The notes beneath the pieces are model-generated. The model had not been told where the DNA came from. It worked only from the letters and a program-made list of their open reading frames with translations, and ran no database searches. The position numbers and the translations under genes are program-made. From Megalonaias nervosa (Eukaryota > Mollusca > Bivalvia > Unionida > Unionidae), in NCBI GenBank assembly GCA_016617855.1, contig JAECUM010027371.1, forward strand, positions 1-64,000: a stretch of DNA of 64,000 bases, read 5' to 3'. Below are positions 1 through 9,845 of this stretch, one piece after another. Position 1 is the stretch's first letter. Each line of letters begins with the position of its first letter.

Positions 1-745
1 GTGTCTTTGACCTTTAACTTTTTAACTCCTAAATTTAAAAGCCTTTTATCTTTACCCCAACTGCAAATCATCCATGAAGTTTGGTCCAGCTATGTCACAG
101 ATGCAGAACTAATGTTATCATGCAGAAACCATTTTTCTTCTTTTAGTCAGTGTCTTTGACCTTTAACTTTTTAACTCCTAAATTTAAAAGCCTTTTATCT
201 TTACCCCAACTGCAAATCATCCATGAAGTTTGGTCCAGCTATGTCACAGATGCAGAACTAATGTTATCATGCAGAAACCATTTTTCTTCTTTTAGTCAGT
301 GTCTTTGACCTTTAACTTTTTAACTCCTAAATTTAAAAACCTTTTATCTTTACCCCAACTGCAAATCATCCATGAAGTTTGGTCCAGCTATGTCACAGAT
401 GCAGAACTAATGTTATCATGCAGAAACCATTTTTCTTCTTTTAGTCAGTGTCTTTGACCTTTAACTTTTTAACTCCTAAATTTAAAAACCTTTTATCTTT
501 ACCCCAACTGCAAATCATCCATGAAGTTTGGTCCAGCTATGTCACAGATGCAGAACTAATGTTATCATGCAGAAACCATTTTTCTTCTTTTAGTCAGTGT
601 CTTTGACCATTTACCTTTTTACTCTGACAATTCAAAATGATACATCCTTACCCTAAATGCATGCCAAACCAAAGAATTTGGTTGTAACAGATGATGGAGA
701 ACTCAAGTCACTGTGCAGACACAATTTTATATTTTTCAGTCATTG
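1..745. repeat. 149-bp tandem satellite, about five copies
   Basis: Copies begin at 1, 150, 299, 448 and 597, each starting gtgtctttgacc, so the period is 149 bp. The first four copies are almost identical (one visible g/a difference), while the fifth is strongly diverged. The array probably continues to the left of the window. The unit has the 'gtcagtgtctttgacctttaac' type of beginning seen in a repeat family common in mollusc genomes. A decayed relative lies at 60.7-61.5 kb. There is no coding potential. Confidence 0.95.
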
Positions 746-1083
746 ACCTTGATCATAACTTTAGAAGCAAAGGATCTGATCATAACAACCAATACACGCC
801 CAAAAACCTAAAGTAACTCTTTCTTTGCTATGGAGAAGGTCACTAGCTCCCCGCCCCGCAAAAGCAATTCTATCACATATAACACGATCAAATCCTGAAA
901 TGAAATTGAGGCTATAGCAATGCTTTGTTGGCGGAGGAATGTTCGTAGCCAAAGTATACTGAAAGAATTTATGGAGGTTACAAACGGTGGCATAAACTGC
1001 CAAATGATTGGAATATAAAAAATGTAATGAATAAACTTAGATCACTATATCATTTGAATGCATCATACAGGTTTACCTGAGAA

Positions 1084-1338
1084 ATGCTGAAGATGTATTC
1101 ATTCTCTGAAACAAATTCAAAGTACATTTTTAAGTTGGTTAATCTGGGAATGACCTTAGAAGTAGAAAGAAATAAACTTGGGGAGATTTTTGAGGTGAAT
1201 AAAACTAAAAAGAATCTGCAGAATATTGTGCATGAAAGAGTAAACCCTCAAAAGAAACATAACTCGCCCATTGCATCTGAAGCGAGTGACAATACTGATG
1301 AGGTCAGTGGCGAGGAAGTTCAAGAGCAGGCTAATTAA
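1084..1338 (+). CDS. Small hypothetical ORF, 84 aa, in the Polinton remnant
   Basis: Open frame of 84 codons starting MLKMYSFSETNSKY. The first half is mixed and lightly hydrophobic. The last 30 residues are rich in Glu, Ser, Asp and Asn (EASDNTDEVSGEEVQEQ), so probably disordered. I recognise no family. It is the first long frame on the strand that carries the Polinton genes and could be a remnant of one of the small accessory ORFs of such elements, but position is the only support. A second small frame (28 codons, MASELTALQWIYEKYY) follows at 1368-1451. Confidence 0.3.
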   Translation: MLKMYSFSETNSKYIFKLVNLGMTLEVERNKLGEIFEVNKTKKNLQNIVHERVNPQKKHNSPIASEASDNTDEVSGEEVQEQAN

Positions 1339-1876
1339 ATAAATGCTTTCGGGCCATAAGTATAAGAATGGCGTCTGAACTCACTGCTCTTCAATGGATA
1401 TATGAAAAGTATTATACTGACACAGAAAAGAACAGAGGCATTAGCATGTGAAACAATTTTATGAAACTGTTGCTAAAAGCAGCAAAGCAAAAACGATTGA
1501 GGAAATTTACCGGTGCTCCAGGAAATTTTATGTAATTGCATACAAACTCACAAAGTCTGGCCATAATCGAGTTGGTGTAGTACTCACTCTGATGGGTATT
1601 TTGAGCTGTCATGGGTCACTTGAACTAATCTGGGCTTATGTTGGGCTGCAATTCATCTTATTTATGTTTTTAGGTGAATTTACAGCTGCATATGCCTTGA
1701 AATCAGTGTACCACCTGATGCAGAGGAGAAGATAAAACAGCGATGAGTGGCATCCATAATGTTCAAGCAGGTTTAAAAAATGGGAGAAGGCTATGAAGAC
1801 CATTGTGTGCCTATTCGATATAGATACTGTTTTTGCCAATTAGATAAAATGCTTGTGCATCTGTATAGGAAGCTCC

Positions 1877-2279
1877 ATGGCACTGGGATGCAACAAATGC
1901 AAACATGCCTGCCTTGGAAAATACAAACTCTGTGACAGAACATGCCATTATGAGTATTGTACAACACACGCAGATATTATGTGATGGCCTTGGAGCACGA
2001 CCCTGCCTTAAATGTGGCATCAGAGTCAAATCACATAATCAACTTTGTCAGTCTTCTGGGTATCTTCATGAATATTATCAAGCATGCAAAGAAAAATCAA
2101 AACCACAAACACCTTTGTCTGCACAAGCACAAAAAGATACCACAATAACAGAAATAAATGAAATAATAACCAGGATTGAAGCAACTGCACTTTCTGATCC
2201 TGATAAAATACAAAAAATAAAACGAGATACCAAGAGAATTTCTCAATTAGAAAGACGCTTCACCCTTGGACTGTCATAG
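1877..2279 (+). pseudogene. Cysteine-rich zinc-finger protein, frameshifted
   Basis: A frame starting at ATG 1877 carries a dense Cys/His cluster: CNKCKHAC, then LCDRTCHYEYC followed by a His, before a stop at 1982-1984. A second frame (1905-2279) carries further cysteines, CLKCG and a later Cys and His (residues 35-60), then a polar tail rich in Lys, Gln and Thr. Read together, the two frames look like one zinc-binding module broken by a single indel. The pattern suggests a treble-clef or RING-like finger, but I cannot name the family. It lies just upstream of the SAP-like and polymerase region, so it may be a Polinton accessory protein or part of the polymerase N-terminus. Role unknown. Confidence 0.45.
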
Positions 2280-2286
2280 CAAAAAC

Positions 2287-3364
2287 AGCTCGCATGGCAG
2301 CGTGGAATATATTTAAAAAGTTGTATGAGAAAAGCAGACATATTTGAATTACTGAGACCCATATTTGTACTGAATCCACAACTATTACCAACAGCTGCAA
2401 CTGCAGCAACAACAGCAAACAAAACAATGGTACAACTAAAACACTTTGCATGTGAGCATAATATCCAAATACCCAGCAGTGCAAAGAAAGCCCACATCCT
2501 TGTGGTAGTATACGAGTATGAACAAAACAGTCATCGTCTCACATCTGCTATCACTACTGAAGCGACTGAGTATGTTCATGCAAAAATACAGCAATCACAA
2601 GTGCCCGAATTGAAATTTCAAAAGCATCATTGTGTGTTGGAAAATCATGTGGCCATTATCCCACCCACATACACACCCACCAAAAACGCTCTGCACAATT
2701 GACAAATATGATTCCTGTAATCATAGCAGTGTTACAAAACTTTGGTCATGCTGTGGTTAAAGCAGACATTGTTCTTAGTGCTCATCTGGTTATGCAACTA
2801 CTACACAGTGGATTCACAGTGGTGCCCTCATAATCCTTAACCGCAAAGACAGCAGCACCATCAGTGATGAAATTGGCAGAGGCATTGAGAAGATTCTTGA
2901 AATGCTGGAGAAATACACCAGTGCAGGATCAAGATGGACTATCAAAAGATGTAAACAAGTCAAGGTCCATCTTTCACCATATCAGCTGTTTTGTGGAGCC
3001 AGTTATACAGCAACACCAAAGTGGGTACAACGAAAGTCAGCTATTAAATTATAAATGTGAAAAATATGGATAACATGTTTTGAATGGGAAATTGTGACAG
3101 CCCTATACCGGGTCAGTGATCACCAAGACGTGAATTGAAAATACAGATGACACCTTGGTAAACTCAACTTTGGTGATACTGAATTTCCCCATGCAGGTTA
3201 CCAAAGCCAAAATGAAAAAATTTGAAACACAAAACCAAGGTATCACTGTTAATATTTTCCTTGCTGAATCTTGTCATGTCAATGGCTCTACTTCTTTGTA
3301 TCTGCTGGCCACATCGACAATGGTTAGCGCATATCTCTAGATGTGCAATTGACTTAAATGTCAA
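2287..3364 (+). pseudogene. Polinton DNA polymerase B, N-terminal region with SAP-like motifs
   Basis: Two SAP-like helix motifs come first: RKADIFELLRP near 2328-2360, and LKHFACEHNIQIPSSAKK near 2435-2490. The open frame 2830-3053 holds a block ending YQLFCGASYTATPKWVQ (about 2985-3035). This resembles the 'YxPLRGSSYIPLPKxL' block that precedes the polymerase domain in Polinton-type proteins, where it is followed by a Cys-Phe-Glu-Trp segment, present here in shifted frame near 3080. A further shift carries FPMQVTKAKMKKFE (about 3186-3227), equivalent to the 'IEFP...KFEKQN' block of the family. The exonuclease and YxDTDS motifs of a family-B polymerase are absent, so only the N-terminal part survives. 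Several stops and frameshifts interrupt it. Confidence 0.6.
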
Positions 3365-4200
3365 TCACAGACACAGTCATGTGGAAGAAATAACAAATCA
3401 GCCTGATAAACCTCATTTGGTATTTGGACACTGAACTAACCACGTGAAATTTTTCTTGGTACTTGTAAATAAATTTGCCAGTGCTTGTTTGGCCAATCAT
3501 GCTATAGCAATTCCTTGAGTAAACGTGGCTGCACTGGCCAACTTTTCCATGGCAGCTTCACCTCTCCAGTACCTCCGTGGACTGTAGTATATTTTGGATA
3601 TTGTCTGGATTTTTGTGTCCATTGTTTGTTTGTTTATATTAGTATAATTTACTTTAATTGAGTGACTTTGCTGAGTGATCTCTGTCCACCGCCAAGTGCA
3701 ATTTTGGCTTTCATACCTCCTTTGATGACCCATCATGTGATTCATTCTCCCAGTGTTGAATTAATCACATTCAAGGTATGCATCAGATCCACCTCACGGC
3801 ATTGATGTCCACAGTTATTATTGGAAACTTTATAAGAAAGGTCATGCCAGTAACAAGCAGCGTCAGTAGGGTTAATATATGTTTCACCAGGCATTGGTTG
3901 GTTATTAGAATCAGGCTGTATATCAAGCCATGTACCAGGCCCACATTAATTGTAGCCAGGAAGATGTTTTCATCTGGATATTTACTCCATGGTTCATCAG
4001 GTAACTTTGTTAATGCAGCAGTGATATCACTGGCACCAGTGACTTTTTAAAAAAACAGTTTGCAGCTTTTCTGATAAACGTAAAACTTCTTTGCTCTACA
4101 TCAAACACAAGTTCCTCTAATCACTGCTCATCCATTACATGTTTAAACTCGAGTTGGATATGCGGTACATGTACTTGTTTTGGTGTGACATTACGCACAA
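3365..4200. other. Unassigned stretch between polymerase and ATPase remnants
   Basis: Frames here are short and often interrupted. The longest plus-strand frame (3778-4050, 90 aa, starting MHQIHLTALM) has no motif I recognise. If the element was colinear, the missing polymerase catalytic part would have lain here, but none of its motifs can be read, so a deletion or an unrelated insertion is likely. Confidence 0.4.
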
Positions 4201-4209
4201 TATGAAGAC

Positions 4210-4999
4210 ATGATCATATTAGATAAAGAAAATTACTCAAAGGCATTATGCAAATGAAAATTTGCAGAAGCTCTTGGTAAGAGCAAAGACTTTTCTGTCA
4301 ATGATCTCTCCATACAAGCAACAACTAAACTGCATGAGCATGGTGATGGAACCATATTTCAAAACTCAGTTTGTGCAATAATTATTGGCCAAGCTGGATC
4401 CAGAAAAGCACAACAGTTACTGTTGCTGAATATGGTTTTACGATGGTTAACATGGAATCGGTTGTATGTGATTGCACCATCAGCTGATGATCAACTGTGC
4501 TATAATGTTTTAAAAGATTTTCAAAACGAGTTGAGTAATACCAGATTTTTGAGCAGTGGTGGTAGTAACAACATGCACCATCGACTTCTTTTCCACCACT
4601 GACAAAGCACCTATCACTGATGATTTGGATGAAAATAAAAACAATCTTGTGGTGTACGATGAGGTGATGCTTGAAAATCAAGTCAATTCCACACAAATAT
4701 TTTCATAAGGCTGGCACAAAAACACAGATGTGATTTATTTGACTCAGTGATACACCCATATGCCAAAAGTGATTCATGACAACTGTAACATGATATTTTG
4801 TGGCATCAACGCACATGGTCTTGAAAACATTCATTGGATTTGTTGTGCCACCAACCACAAGTGGGATGAATTTCATCATATGTTTGCATGGATTACCTCA
4901 GACCCGTACAGTTTTCTCACCACTGATTTCACTGGAACATGCAGTCGAGGGGGTAAATATCAAGCTCGTCTAGACTCGAAACAAAACACACTATCATAA
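4210..4999 (+). pseudogene. Polinton packaging ATPase (A32/FtsK-HerA type), broken
   Basis: In DJR-capsid viruses this ATPase drives genome packaging. Frame 1 (4210-4602) has a hydrophobic strand plus a P-loop at 4381-4410 reading IIIGQAGSRKAQQ, followed by LYVIAPSADDQ, a typical next strand. Frame 2 (4619-4999) continues with the Walker B strand LVVYDEVMLE, then HKNTDVIYLTQ, then YTHMPKVIHDNCNMIF, matching the 'Q..sk.pk.iRdNan.i' block of Polinton ATPases, then FAWITSDPYSFL near the C-terminus. The P-loop is damaged: the Gly and Thr/Ser of GxGKT/S are Arg and Ala, as read. There are stops at 4255, 4600, 4706 and 4748 and a frameshift near 4603-4618. The gene is clearly dead, but the family is well supported. 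Confidence 0.72.
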
Positions 5000-5231
5000 A
5001 AAAAACGTCAGGCAGTGATACCATAAAAGAGTATGAAAACTGATGCTGTGAAACTGCTCAGCAATACCTAGAATTGTTTCAAAATGTGATAGAAGGCCAC
5101 CTGAAAGTCAAAGATACATTACAGTCATGAAAAACTACATGAGAAGATCTCACAGTGGGGTTTGAACAAACATTTGCATGCAGATTAAACCCATAAAAAA
5201 ATTTGTCAAGGCCACTTAAACAACTGTACAA

Positions 5232-5582
5232 GTGGCAGTGCTTATTGGAACAAAAGAAGTGCTTGGTCCAGTTCAGAAAATAACCAATGGTACCAAGGAT
5301 ATCAAAAAAGCTACAAGAGCAGCTACAAAGGCCATCATGCATTTGTCACAGATGATTGAGGAAGCCAATGAGTACAAGTCGCAGTTTAAAACACAGCCTC
5401 AATTCTTTAAGGAAAAAATGTGTGAGGATATCCTTACAAAAATATATAGTTTTTGCTTTGAGCAGACCTCCCAACTGGAGAGGCCACATGATAAATTTCC
5501 ATCAAAAACGAATCCTGAAAACATAAATAGGGAATGGCCTAAAGTGGTATTTAGGGTGTATGTGTGTGATTTGGATTTTTAA
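5232..5582 (+). CDS. Hypothetical ORF, Polinton region, 116 aa
   Basis: Open frame starting MAVLIGTKEVLGPVQK. It is rich in Lys, Ala, Glu and Thr, with an amphipathic helical stretch (KDIKKATRAATKAIMHLS, residues 22-40) and a polar C-terminal half. Codons upstream (5060-5230), in other frames, also look protein-coding (QYLELFQNVIEGHLKVKD), so this may be the 3' part of a longer broken gene following the ATPase. I recognise no family. The last about 30 bp of the frame overlap an inserted SINE tail (from 5553), so the true end is earlier. Confidence 0.35.
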   Translation: MAVLIGTKEVLGPVQKITNGTKDIKKATRAATKAIMHLSQMIEEANEYKSQFKTQPQFFKEKMCEDILTKIYSFCFEQTSQLERPHDKFPSKTNPENINREWPKVVFRVYVCDLDF

Positions 5583-5617
5583 TGTAGCTTTAACAATTTT
5601 TCAGTCATATCGCTATT
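5553..5617 (-). mobile_element. 5'-truncated tRNA-type SINE tail inserted in the Polinton remnant
   Basis: The plus strand reads tgtgtgtgatttggattttt then agctttaacaatttttcagt. The same sequence, in the same order, forms one end of the two full SINE copies at 47.26-47.58 kb and 59.2-59.56 kb. On the minus strand this is the SINE 3' end followed by an (AC)n tail. Only about 65 bp are present, as expected of a 5'-truncated retrotransposed copy. Confidence 0.75.
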
Positions 5618-6769
5618 TAGGGCATTTACTGGAAAGAAACAAGCTACTGGTACTAAATGGGCTCATTTTAATCAAATACTGAATTATAATGGAGTGAAGA
5701 GTTTGAAGAAGGTGAAGCATTATTGAGAGATTTTATGAAAAGGTGGCACCCACCAGTGATGCAACCACAACCAAAGCTTAAATTACCACACTGTCATCAT
5801 CATGAATAGCTTGGCCAATCAGTGCAACACAAGAAGAAGAAAAGAATGTGAATTTATGAGCTGGCTAGCACAACAACCACCTAATCCTGAATTTGGCACA
5901 ATGGAAGAACAACTAGAGTGGATAGCTGAAACATACAGTGCCTAGTAGAATGAAGACAACAATATGCTACACCTGTACCTCCACCCTAAAAGGGAAGTAG
6001 TCTAACCAAACCTGCACCAAAGCAACAACACAAATGTGGACATATAATAACACTCCTTGAAGAGTTACCTACAAATGTTGTGGAGAAAATGCAAAGATAT
6101 ATTAAAAAATAAGAAGAATTGCAGAGGTGGATGGATGAACAAGAAAAGGAAGGAAGCAGCTTTGGTGGACTGTGTGACCCTAATGACCTTGCTGATCAAC
6201 TGGAAAAACATGTGGGACCAGTTCATGATGGCAACAACACACCCGAAGTCATTCATGAAGCCATATTGATTTGTCAGTAACTGCCTACTAATGATCTTAT
6301 GGACAGAGATGCATATTGCTCGCTGATGCATGAACTTGTTGAAGATATTCATGATGTATAGAACACCGGTGATGAGTTCTGAAATGATTGTGACAGTGCA
6401 TGGAGAGACACTTCATGTCTTGTGGGAAATATATCCTGCAATGCAACAGGTGGTTGTAAATACAGCCCAGAGCGTGACCTTGATGATTACCATCTCATCC
6501 ATGAAATCAGAATCGTTGTGACTTTTCTGCACCTGTAACTTCTGGGGAATCACACCCACTTGAGATCCGTTGTTGGCACATAATTTCAGGCAACTGTAGG
6601 TGATGCTGGTGGTGGCTATCAATGCTGTTCTCTAATACTATCTGAAAAGACATTGTTGTTGGAGGATGCTGATGGTCAAATGAGAGTGATCAATGCACAT
6701 GTAGAAAATTCGTAAAATTTTCTCAAATTCATAACTAAACCTGTTATTTATTTTATTAATAATCATGAA
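5618..6769 (+). pseudogene. Broken, unrecognised Polinton-region reading frames
   Basis: Fragments that look protein-coding occur in shifting frames. ATG 5802 to stop 5945 gives 47 aa with FMSWLAQQPPNPEFG and MEEQLEWIAETYSA. The segment near 6082-6279 reads EKMQRYIKK, stop, then ELQRWMDEQEKEGSSFGGLC and DPNDLADQLEKH, a polar and probably helical protein. Near 6305-6357 RDAYCSLMHELVEDIHDV follows. Polintons carry structural genes in this part of the element, but none of these fragments shows a capsid signature I can name. The division into genes is uncertain. Confidence 0.35.
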
Positions 6770-7190
6770 GTGAGGGTTGTTCTTACTAAAACTCAACTTG
6801 CAAATATAAAACACACAATCAAAAACAATTGTGGGCTCACACTAAAACTTTCTCAGGCAAAATCAACTGGAAATGTCCCCGTGTGGTTGACCCAAACACA
6901 CCTCGCTCAGCTTTATGTAGCCAAACACAAAAAACCCCACAGTGATATTAAAATGATCCAAGTCAGAGGTGGTATAAATGCAAAAGACCGGTGGAATATT
7001 TCCATTCCTTGTTGCAATTCCAGCATTGCTGGCAACAGCGGCTCCAGCGATTGCAAAAGCTGCAGCATTAGGGACTGTTGGAACTGCATCATGAATGGCT
7101 CTGAGAAAGGCTGCCGCTGGCTGTATATAAAGATAAAGAGGCCTTCGATTACCAGGCATGAGCCATCAAATACACTTGGGCAGAGGTCTT
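6770..7190 (+). pseudogene. Polinton PX-like minor virion protein, frameshifted
   Basis: The first frame (ATG 6770) has two repeats of a 'l-T-x-x-Q-l-x-x-I' pattern: VVLTKTQLANIKHTIKNNCG, with LTLKLSQ after it, and VWLTQTHLAQLYVAKHKK, then IKMIQVRGG. This is the layout of the small PX proteins of Polintons. In that family a Gly-Gly motif followed by a hydrophobic Ala/Leu/Ile segment recalls the precursor proteins cleaved by adenovirus-type proteases. Here the hydrophobic part, FPFLVAIPALLATAAPAIAK, is present one frame over (about 7001-7060), so a single indel near 6970-7000 broke the gene. The likely role, by family, is a membrane-active or DNA-associated virion component. The protease remnant follows immediately. 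Confidence 0.55.
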
Positions 7191-7213
7191 CAATTACCAG
7201 GTCACAGTAGACC

Positions 7214-7640
7214 ATGCTGTTGATGGAACCAAAACTTCTCAAGCATCCACTGACCAATCTTGATTTACTTGTGATGGCAAAATCAATCAAACATTTTCAT
7301 GGTGTTTTTATGCGAAAAGAACTTGCATTGATGGTGCCATGCACACGTGAAGCCGGTATCATCAATCTGGATTCATCAACTGGCCCTGGCATAACCGGGT
7401 CGCATACATGGTAACAGCTCAACACAGTTTGCATTCTGACTCATATGTTCTTGCACCACCAGTTGACCTTGTTAATTACTCATCCAAGTAGACTTAACAA
7501 CCGTTGTTTCATTCGACTATGCCAGGCCCAGTACAAACATGGTTGGATGGTCCCATATGTGGCCATCTTGTCATTGAAGCATTATGTGCACTACAGTGTT
7601 CACCAACACTGCAAACATGTATTGATTTCATGTTAAATTA
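7214..7640 (+). pseudogene. Polinton adenovirus-type cysteine protease (PRO), broken
   Basis: The frame from ATG 7214 reads LTNLDLLVMAKSIKHFHGVF and, near 7355-7395, GIINLDSSTGPG, matching the 'GIvNLd...GtHWva' block of adenovirus/Ulp1-like (C5/C48) proteases that process virion proteins. The position of the catalytic His-Trp is damaged by a one-base loss at about 7390-7400. The next frame then gives VAYMVTAQHS and DSYVLAPPVDLVNY, the segment holding the acidic residue. The catalytic Cys block reads ICGHLVIEAL with TGT at 7558-7560, as in 'qs..CGhlcl.fl'. It directly follows the PX-like gene, its probable substrate by family knowledge. Two frameshifts at least; inactive. Confidence 0.65.
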
Positions 7641-8088
7641 TGTGTAATATTATATAACAATATCTACTAACATTTATGGATGTTACTCAGCTCAATGACA
7701 AGGTGCTGATATAGATTTGCCACCAAAGCAGACTTAGCTGAGTTTACAAGTCATGTTCCTGTTGGTGTTGATCAGGTGATTTTGTGGTTTTTGAAGATCA
7801 AACTGGCAAACTGACACAGACGTTCAAGATAGTACTGCCAAGGTCAATGGCAACTTTGTGGTAAAGAACCTGGTTTAGTTTACTAACAATAGTGCGTTTA
7901 TCAAAGACTGTTGATACAGATAAAGGTGGAATTAAACAATACATGGATCAACAGATTACTAAGGTGCCTATGCCACCATGCATATTAACTTCATGAAGTG
8001 CAATTACGGGAATATTAATCAAAAAAGGAGAGGAACAAACTAATGAGAATTTTATCAAATGCTCTATTTATTTTCATTTCTACTTAAA
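7641..8088 (+). pseudogene. Broken reading frames after the protease, unrecognised
   Basis: Protein-like fragments appear in all three plus frames: FVVFEDQTGKLTQTFKIVL, then TAKVNGNFVVKNLV, then KGGIKQYMDQQITKVPMPP. The alternation of short beta-like strands and the Gly/Asn-rich style would suit a virion fibre or shaft protein. That is an impression only, with no diagnostic motif. At least three indels are needed to connect the pieces. Confidence 0.3.
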
Positions 8089-8387
8089 ATGGCTATCACA
8101 GACCTAAAAGTCACATCTTAAAGGTGTGCAAGTCTGGATCATACTTGATTATCCTAGCTGGAACTAAAGGCATGCGAGGTCAAATGGGAATGCTGATAAA
8201 TGATAAGCGGTATTATGATGCTGATCTTGTAGCAGGAATATCACGAATTACCATCCTGAACAGTGATGTTTCACATTTTTACACAGTTGCATTATCAGTA
8301 CCATTAGTTGCAGGAGATGAAATTCAGTTTGAAATGCTCAACATTTATTCAGATGGATTGTTAACTTTCTTTGGTGTTTGTGTTTAA
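8089..8387 (+). pseudogene. Small protein with a possible C1q/TNF-like jelly-roll fold
   Basis: ATG 8089 opens MAITDLKVTS, then a stop. One frame over (8124-8387) an open 87-codon frame continues KSGSYLIILAGTKGMRGQMG, then MLINDKRYYDADLV, then FYTVALSVPLVAGDEIQFEM, and ends GLLTFFGVCV at the natural stop. The order 'G-x-Y-x-I-x-x-x-G', 'L-x-N', 'L-x-V-x-L-x-x-G-D-x-I' and a terminal aromatic/Gly strand (TFFG) is how C1q and TNF-like jelly rolls read, where the last strand is typically T-F-S-G-F. The domain would be shorter than a standard C1q domain (about 130 aa). The 88-codon run without a stop is striking among neighbours full of stops. It could be a receptor-binding knob, but this is inference. 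Confidence 0.4.
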
Positions 8388-9090
8388 GATTAAATTTTAT
8401 CATTATTATATACTAATGGATTCTGACTGCAGTGATAAGTAGCAGAATTTACCACAGATGGGGTGTTGGACCAACTGGCAGCGGATGTTAACACTGATAA
8501 CAATTCTGTTCCACTTCTTGAGGAATATCTGTGACAAAACGTTGTTACCATTAACCCTCGTATGAACTGTCATATAATTTTATTAAGGGCCAAGTAGAAA
8601 TTACCATTTGGAATCACCCTGATATACCACAACCAACTCGAGGTCAGCATGAAATCATTGCACATGTATGTGAAAATACCCAATCAATAACTGTAGCAGC
8701 AGATGTAAAACCTCTCCAGGATTGTTTCACCGATGTATCCACCTCAGTTATGTTCCATGTTAATTATGTTAAGCCAACATTAACTTGGCTAGCAGCAAAA
8801 GACAAACTGGGTCGACTGAAATTTAACAAGGATGCTCTTGTTCATGTAACAGTTACTGGGCAAAGATGACTGTTAGATGTAAAAGGTGCTGGTGTAATCT
8901 GTGTGTTTGTAGATGAAAAGGGTGCTAAACAAGTAGATCACACCATCGTAGGAAATTTTAATGTTCCAGAGGCAGAGATTTTTTATATCTGTATGATAAT
9001 TTTGCCAGTAAAAAAAACCTAGTTTGTTAGAAGTGTGTGTGCATATTGCGTCTGCACGTGATAATGAGATGGAATAAGGTCTGCCTGTCA
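8388..9090 (+). pseudogene. Beta-rich virion-like protein of unknown family, broken
   Basis: A continuous frame from about 8588 to the stop at 8867 reads QVEITIWNHPDIPQP, later TVAADVKPLQDCF, VMFHVNYVKPTLTWLAAKDK, and LKFNKDALVHVTVTG. After the stop the same frame continues LLDVKGAGVICVFVDEKG and IVGNFNVPEAEIFYI to about 9015. Alternating hydrophobic residues point to an all-beta, Ig-like or jelly-roll protein. It lies downstream of the protease, where Polintons often carry structural genes, but I cannot name it. A diverged second copy of 8755-8870 occurs at 9846-9956. Confidence 0.4.
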
Positions 9091-9204
9091 TGCAATTAAA
9101 ATACGCAATTGTATTATTAACAGAAAAACTATGAATGGCTTCCAGAATAAAAAAGGAATTGCTTGCTAATGTCCTTTCTAAGGGAATTTTACTAGTAACA
9201 ATAC

Positions 9205-9845
9205 TACATTGTTAATTCCCAAACATATGTAGTGTTACATTACCCTATTTCCAGGTACTGATTTTGTGATCTCCAAACCTATATACTGTAACAACACTAC
9301 ATAGCTATCCAATATCCCCCAAACCCAAATAGTAACATTACCCTATTTTCAGGCACTGATTTGGTGATCTCCGAAACCTGATATAGTAACAATACTACAT
9401 AGCTATCCCCCAAACCCATGTAGCAACATTACCGTATTTCCAGGTACTGATTTGTGATCTCCAAAACCTGATGCAGTAACATTAAAATAGCTAACCCCTA
9501 TCTCCCAAACCCATGAAGTAACATTGCCTTATTTCCAGGCATTCAGATTTGTGATCTCCAAAAACTGATGTAGTAACAATACTACATAGCTATCCCATGT
9601 AGTAACATCGATTCACTCTATTTCCAGGCACTGATTCTGTGATCTCCAAAACCTGATATAGTAACAATTATAGCTATCCTGCTATCCTCCAAACCCATAA
9701 AGTAACATTATCCTATTTCTGGCACTGATTTTGTGATCTCCAAAACCTGATGAAGTAGCAACACTACATAGCTATCCCCAAAACCAATGTAGCAATATTA
9801 CCCTATTTCCAAGTACTGACTTTGTGATATCCAAGACTTAATGGT
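9205..9845. repeat. Imperfect tandem repeat, seven copies of about 84-100 bp
   Basis: Copies share a core that begins acattaccctatttccagg and continues to tttgtgatctcc. Cores start at about 9237, 9335, 9426, 9521, 9605, 9705 and 9795. Each is followed by a 'aaacctgatatagtaacaat' segment and a 'ctacatagctatccccc' segment. Copies are diverged and vary in length, so the array is old. It sits between two copies of the same Polinton coding segment. Confidence 0.88.

Noticed and set aside
761..1003. Minus-strand 80-codon frame beside the satellite
   Set aside because: No motif, a second overlapping frame is equally open, and composition is not protein-like.
1448..1735. 95-codon frame with hydrophobic segments suggesting a membrane protein
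   Set aside because: It overlaps other coding-like frames of the Polinton remnant in shifted register. The hydrophobic run is probably an out-of-frame reading.
2243..2497. Minus-strand frames rich in Leu, Val, Ala and Cys opposite the SAP-like region
   Set aside because: Shadow of the Thr/Ala/Gln-rich plus-strand frame (2325-2702).
3365..4200. Catalytic part of DNA polymerase B
   Set aside because: I looked for the exonuclease and YxDTDS motifs in all frames and did not find them.
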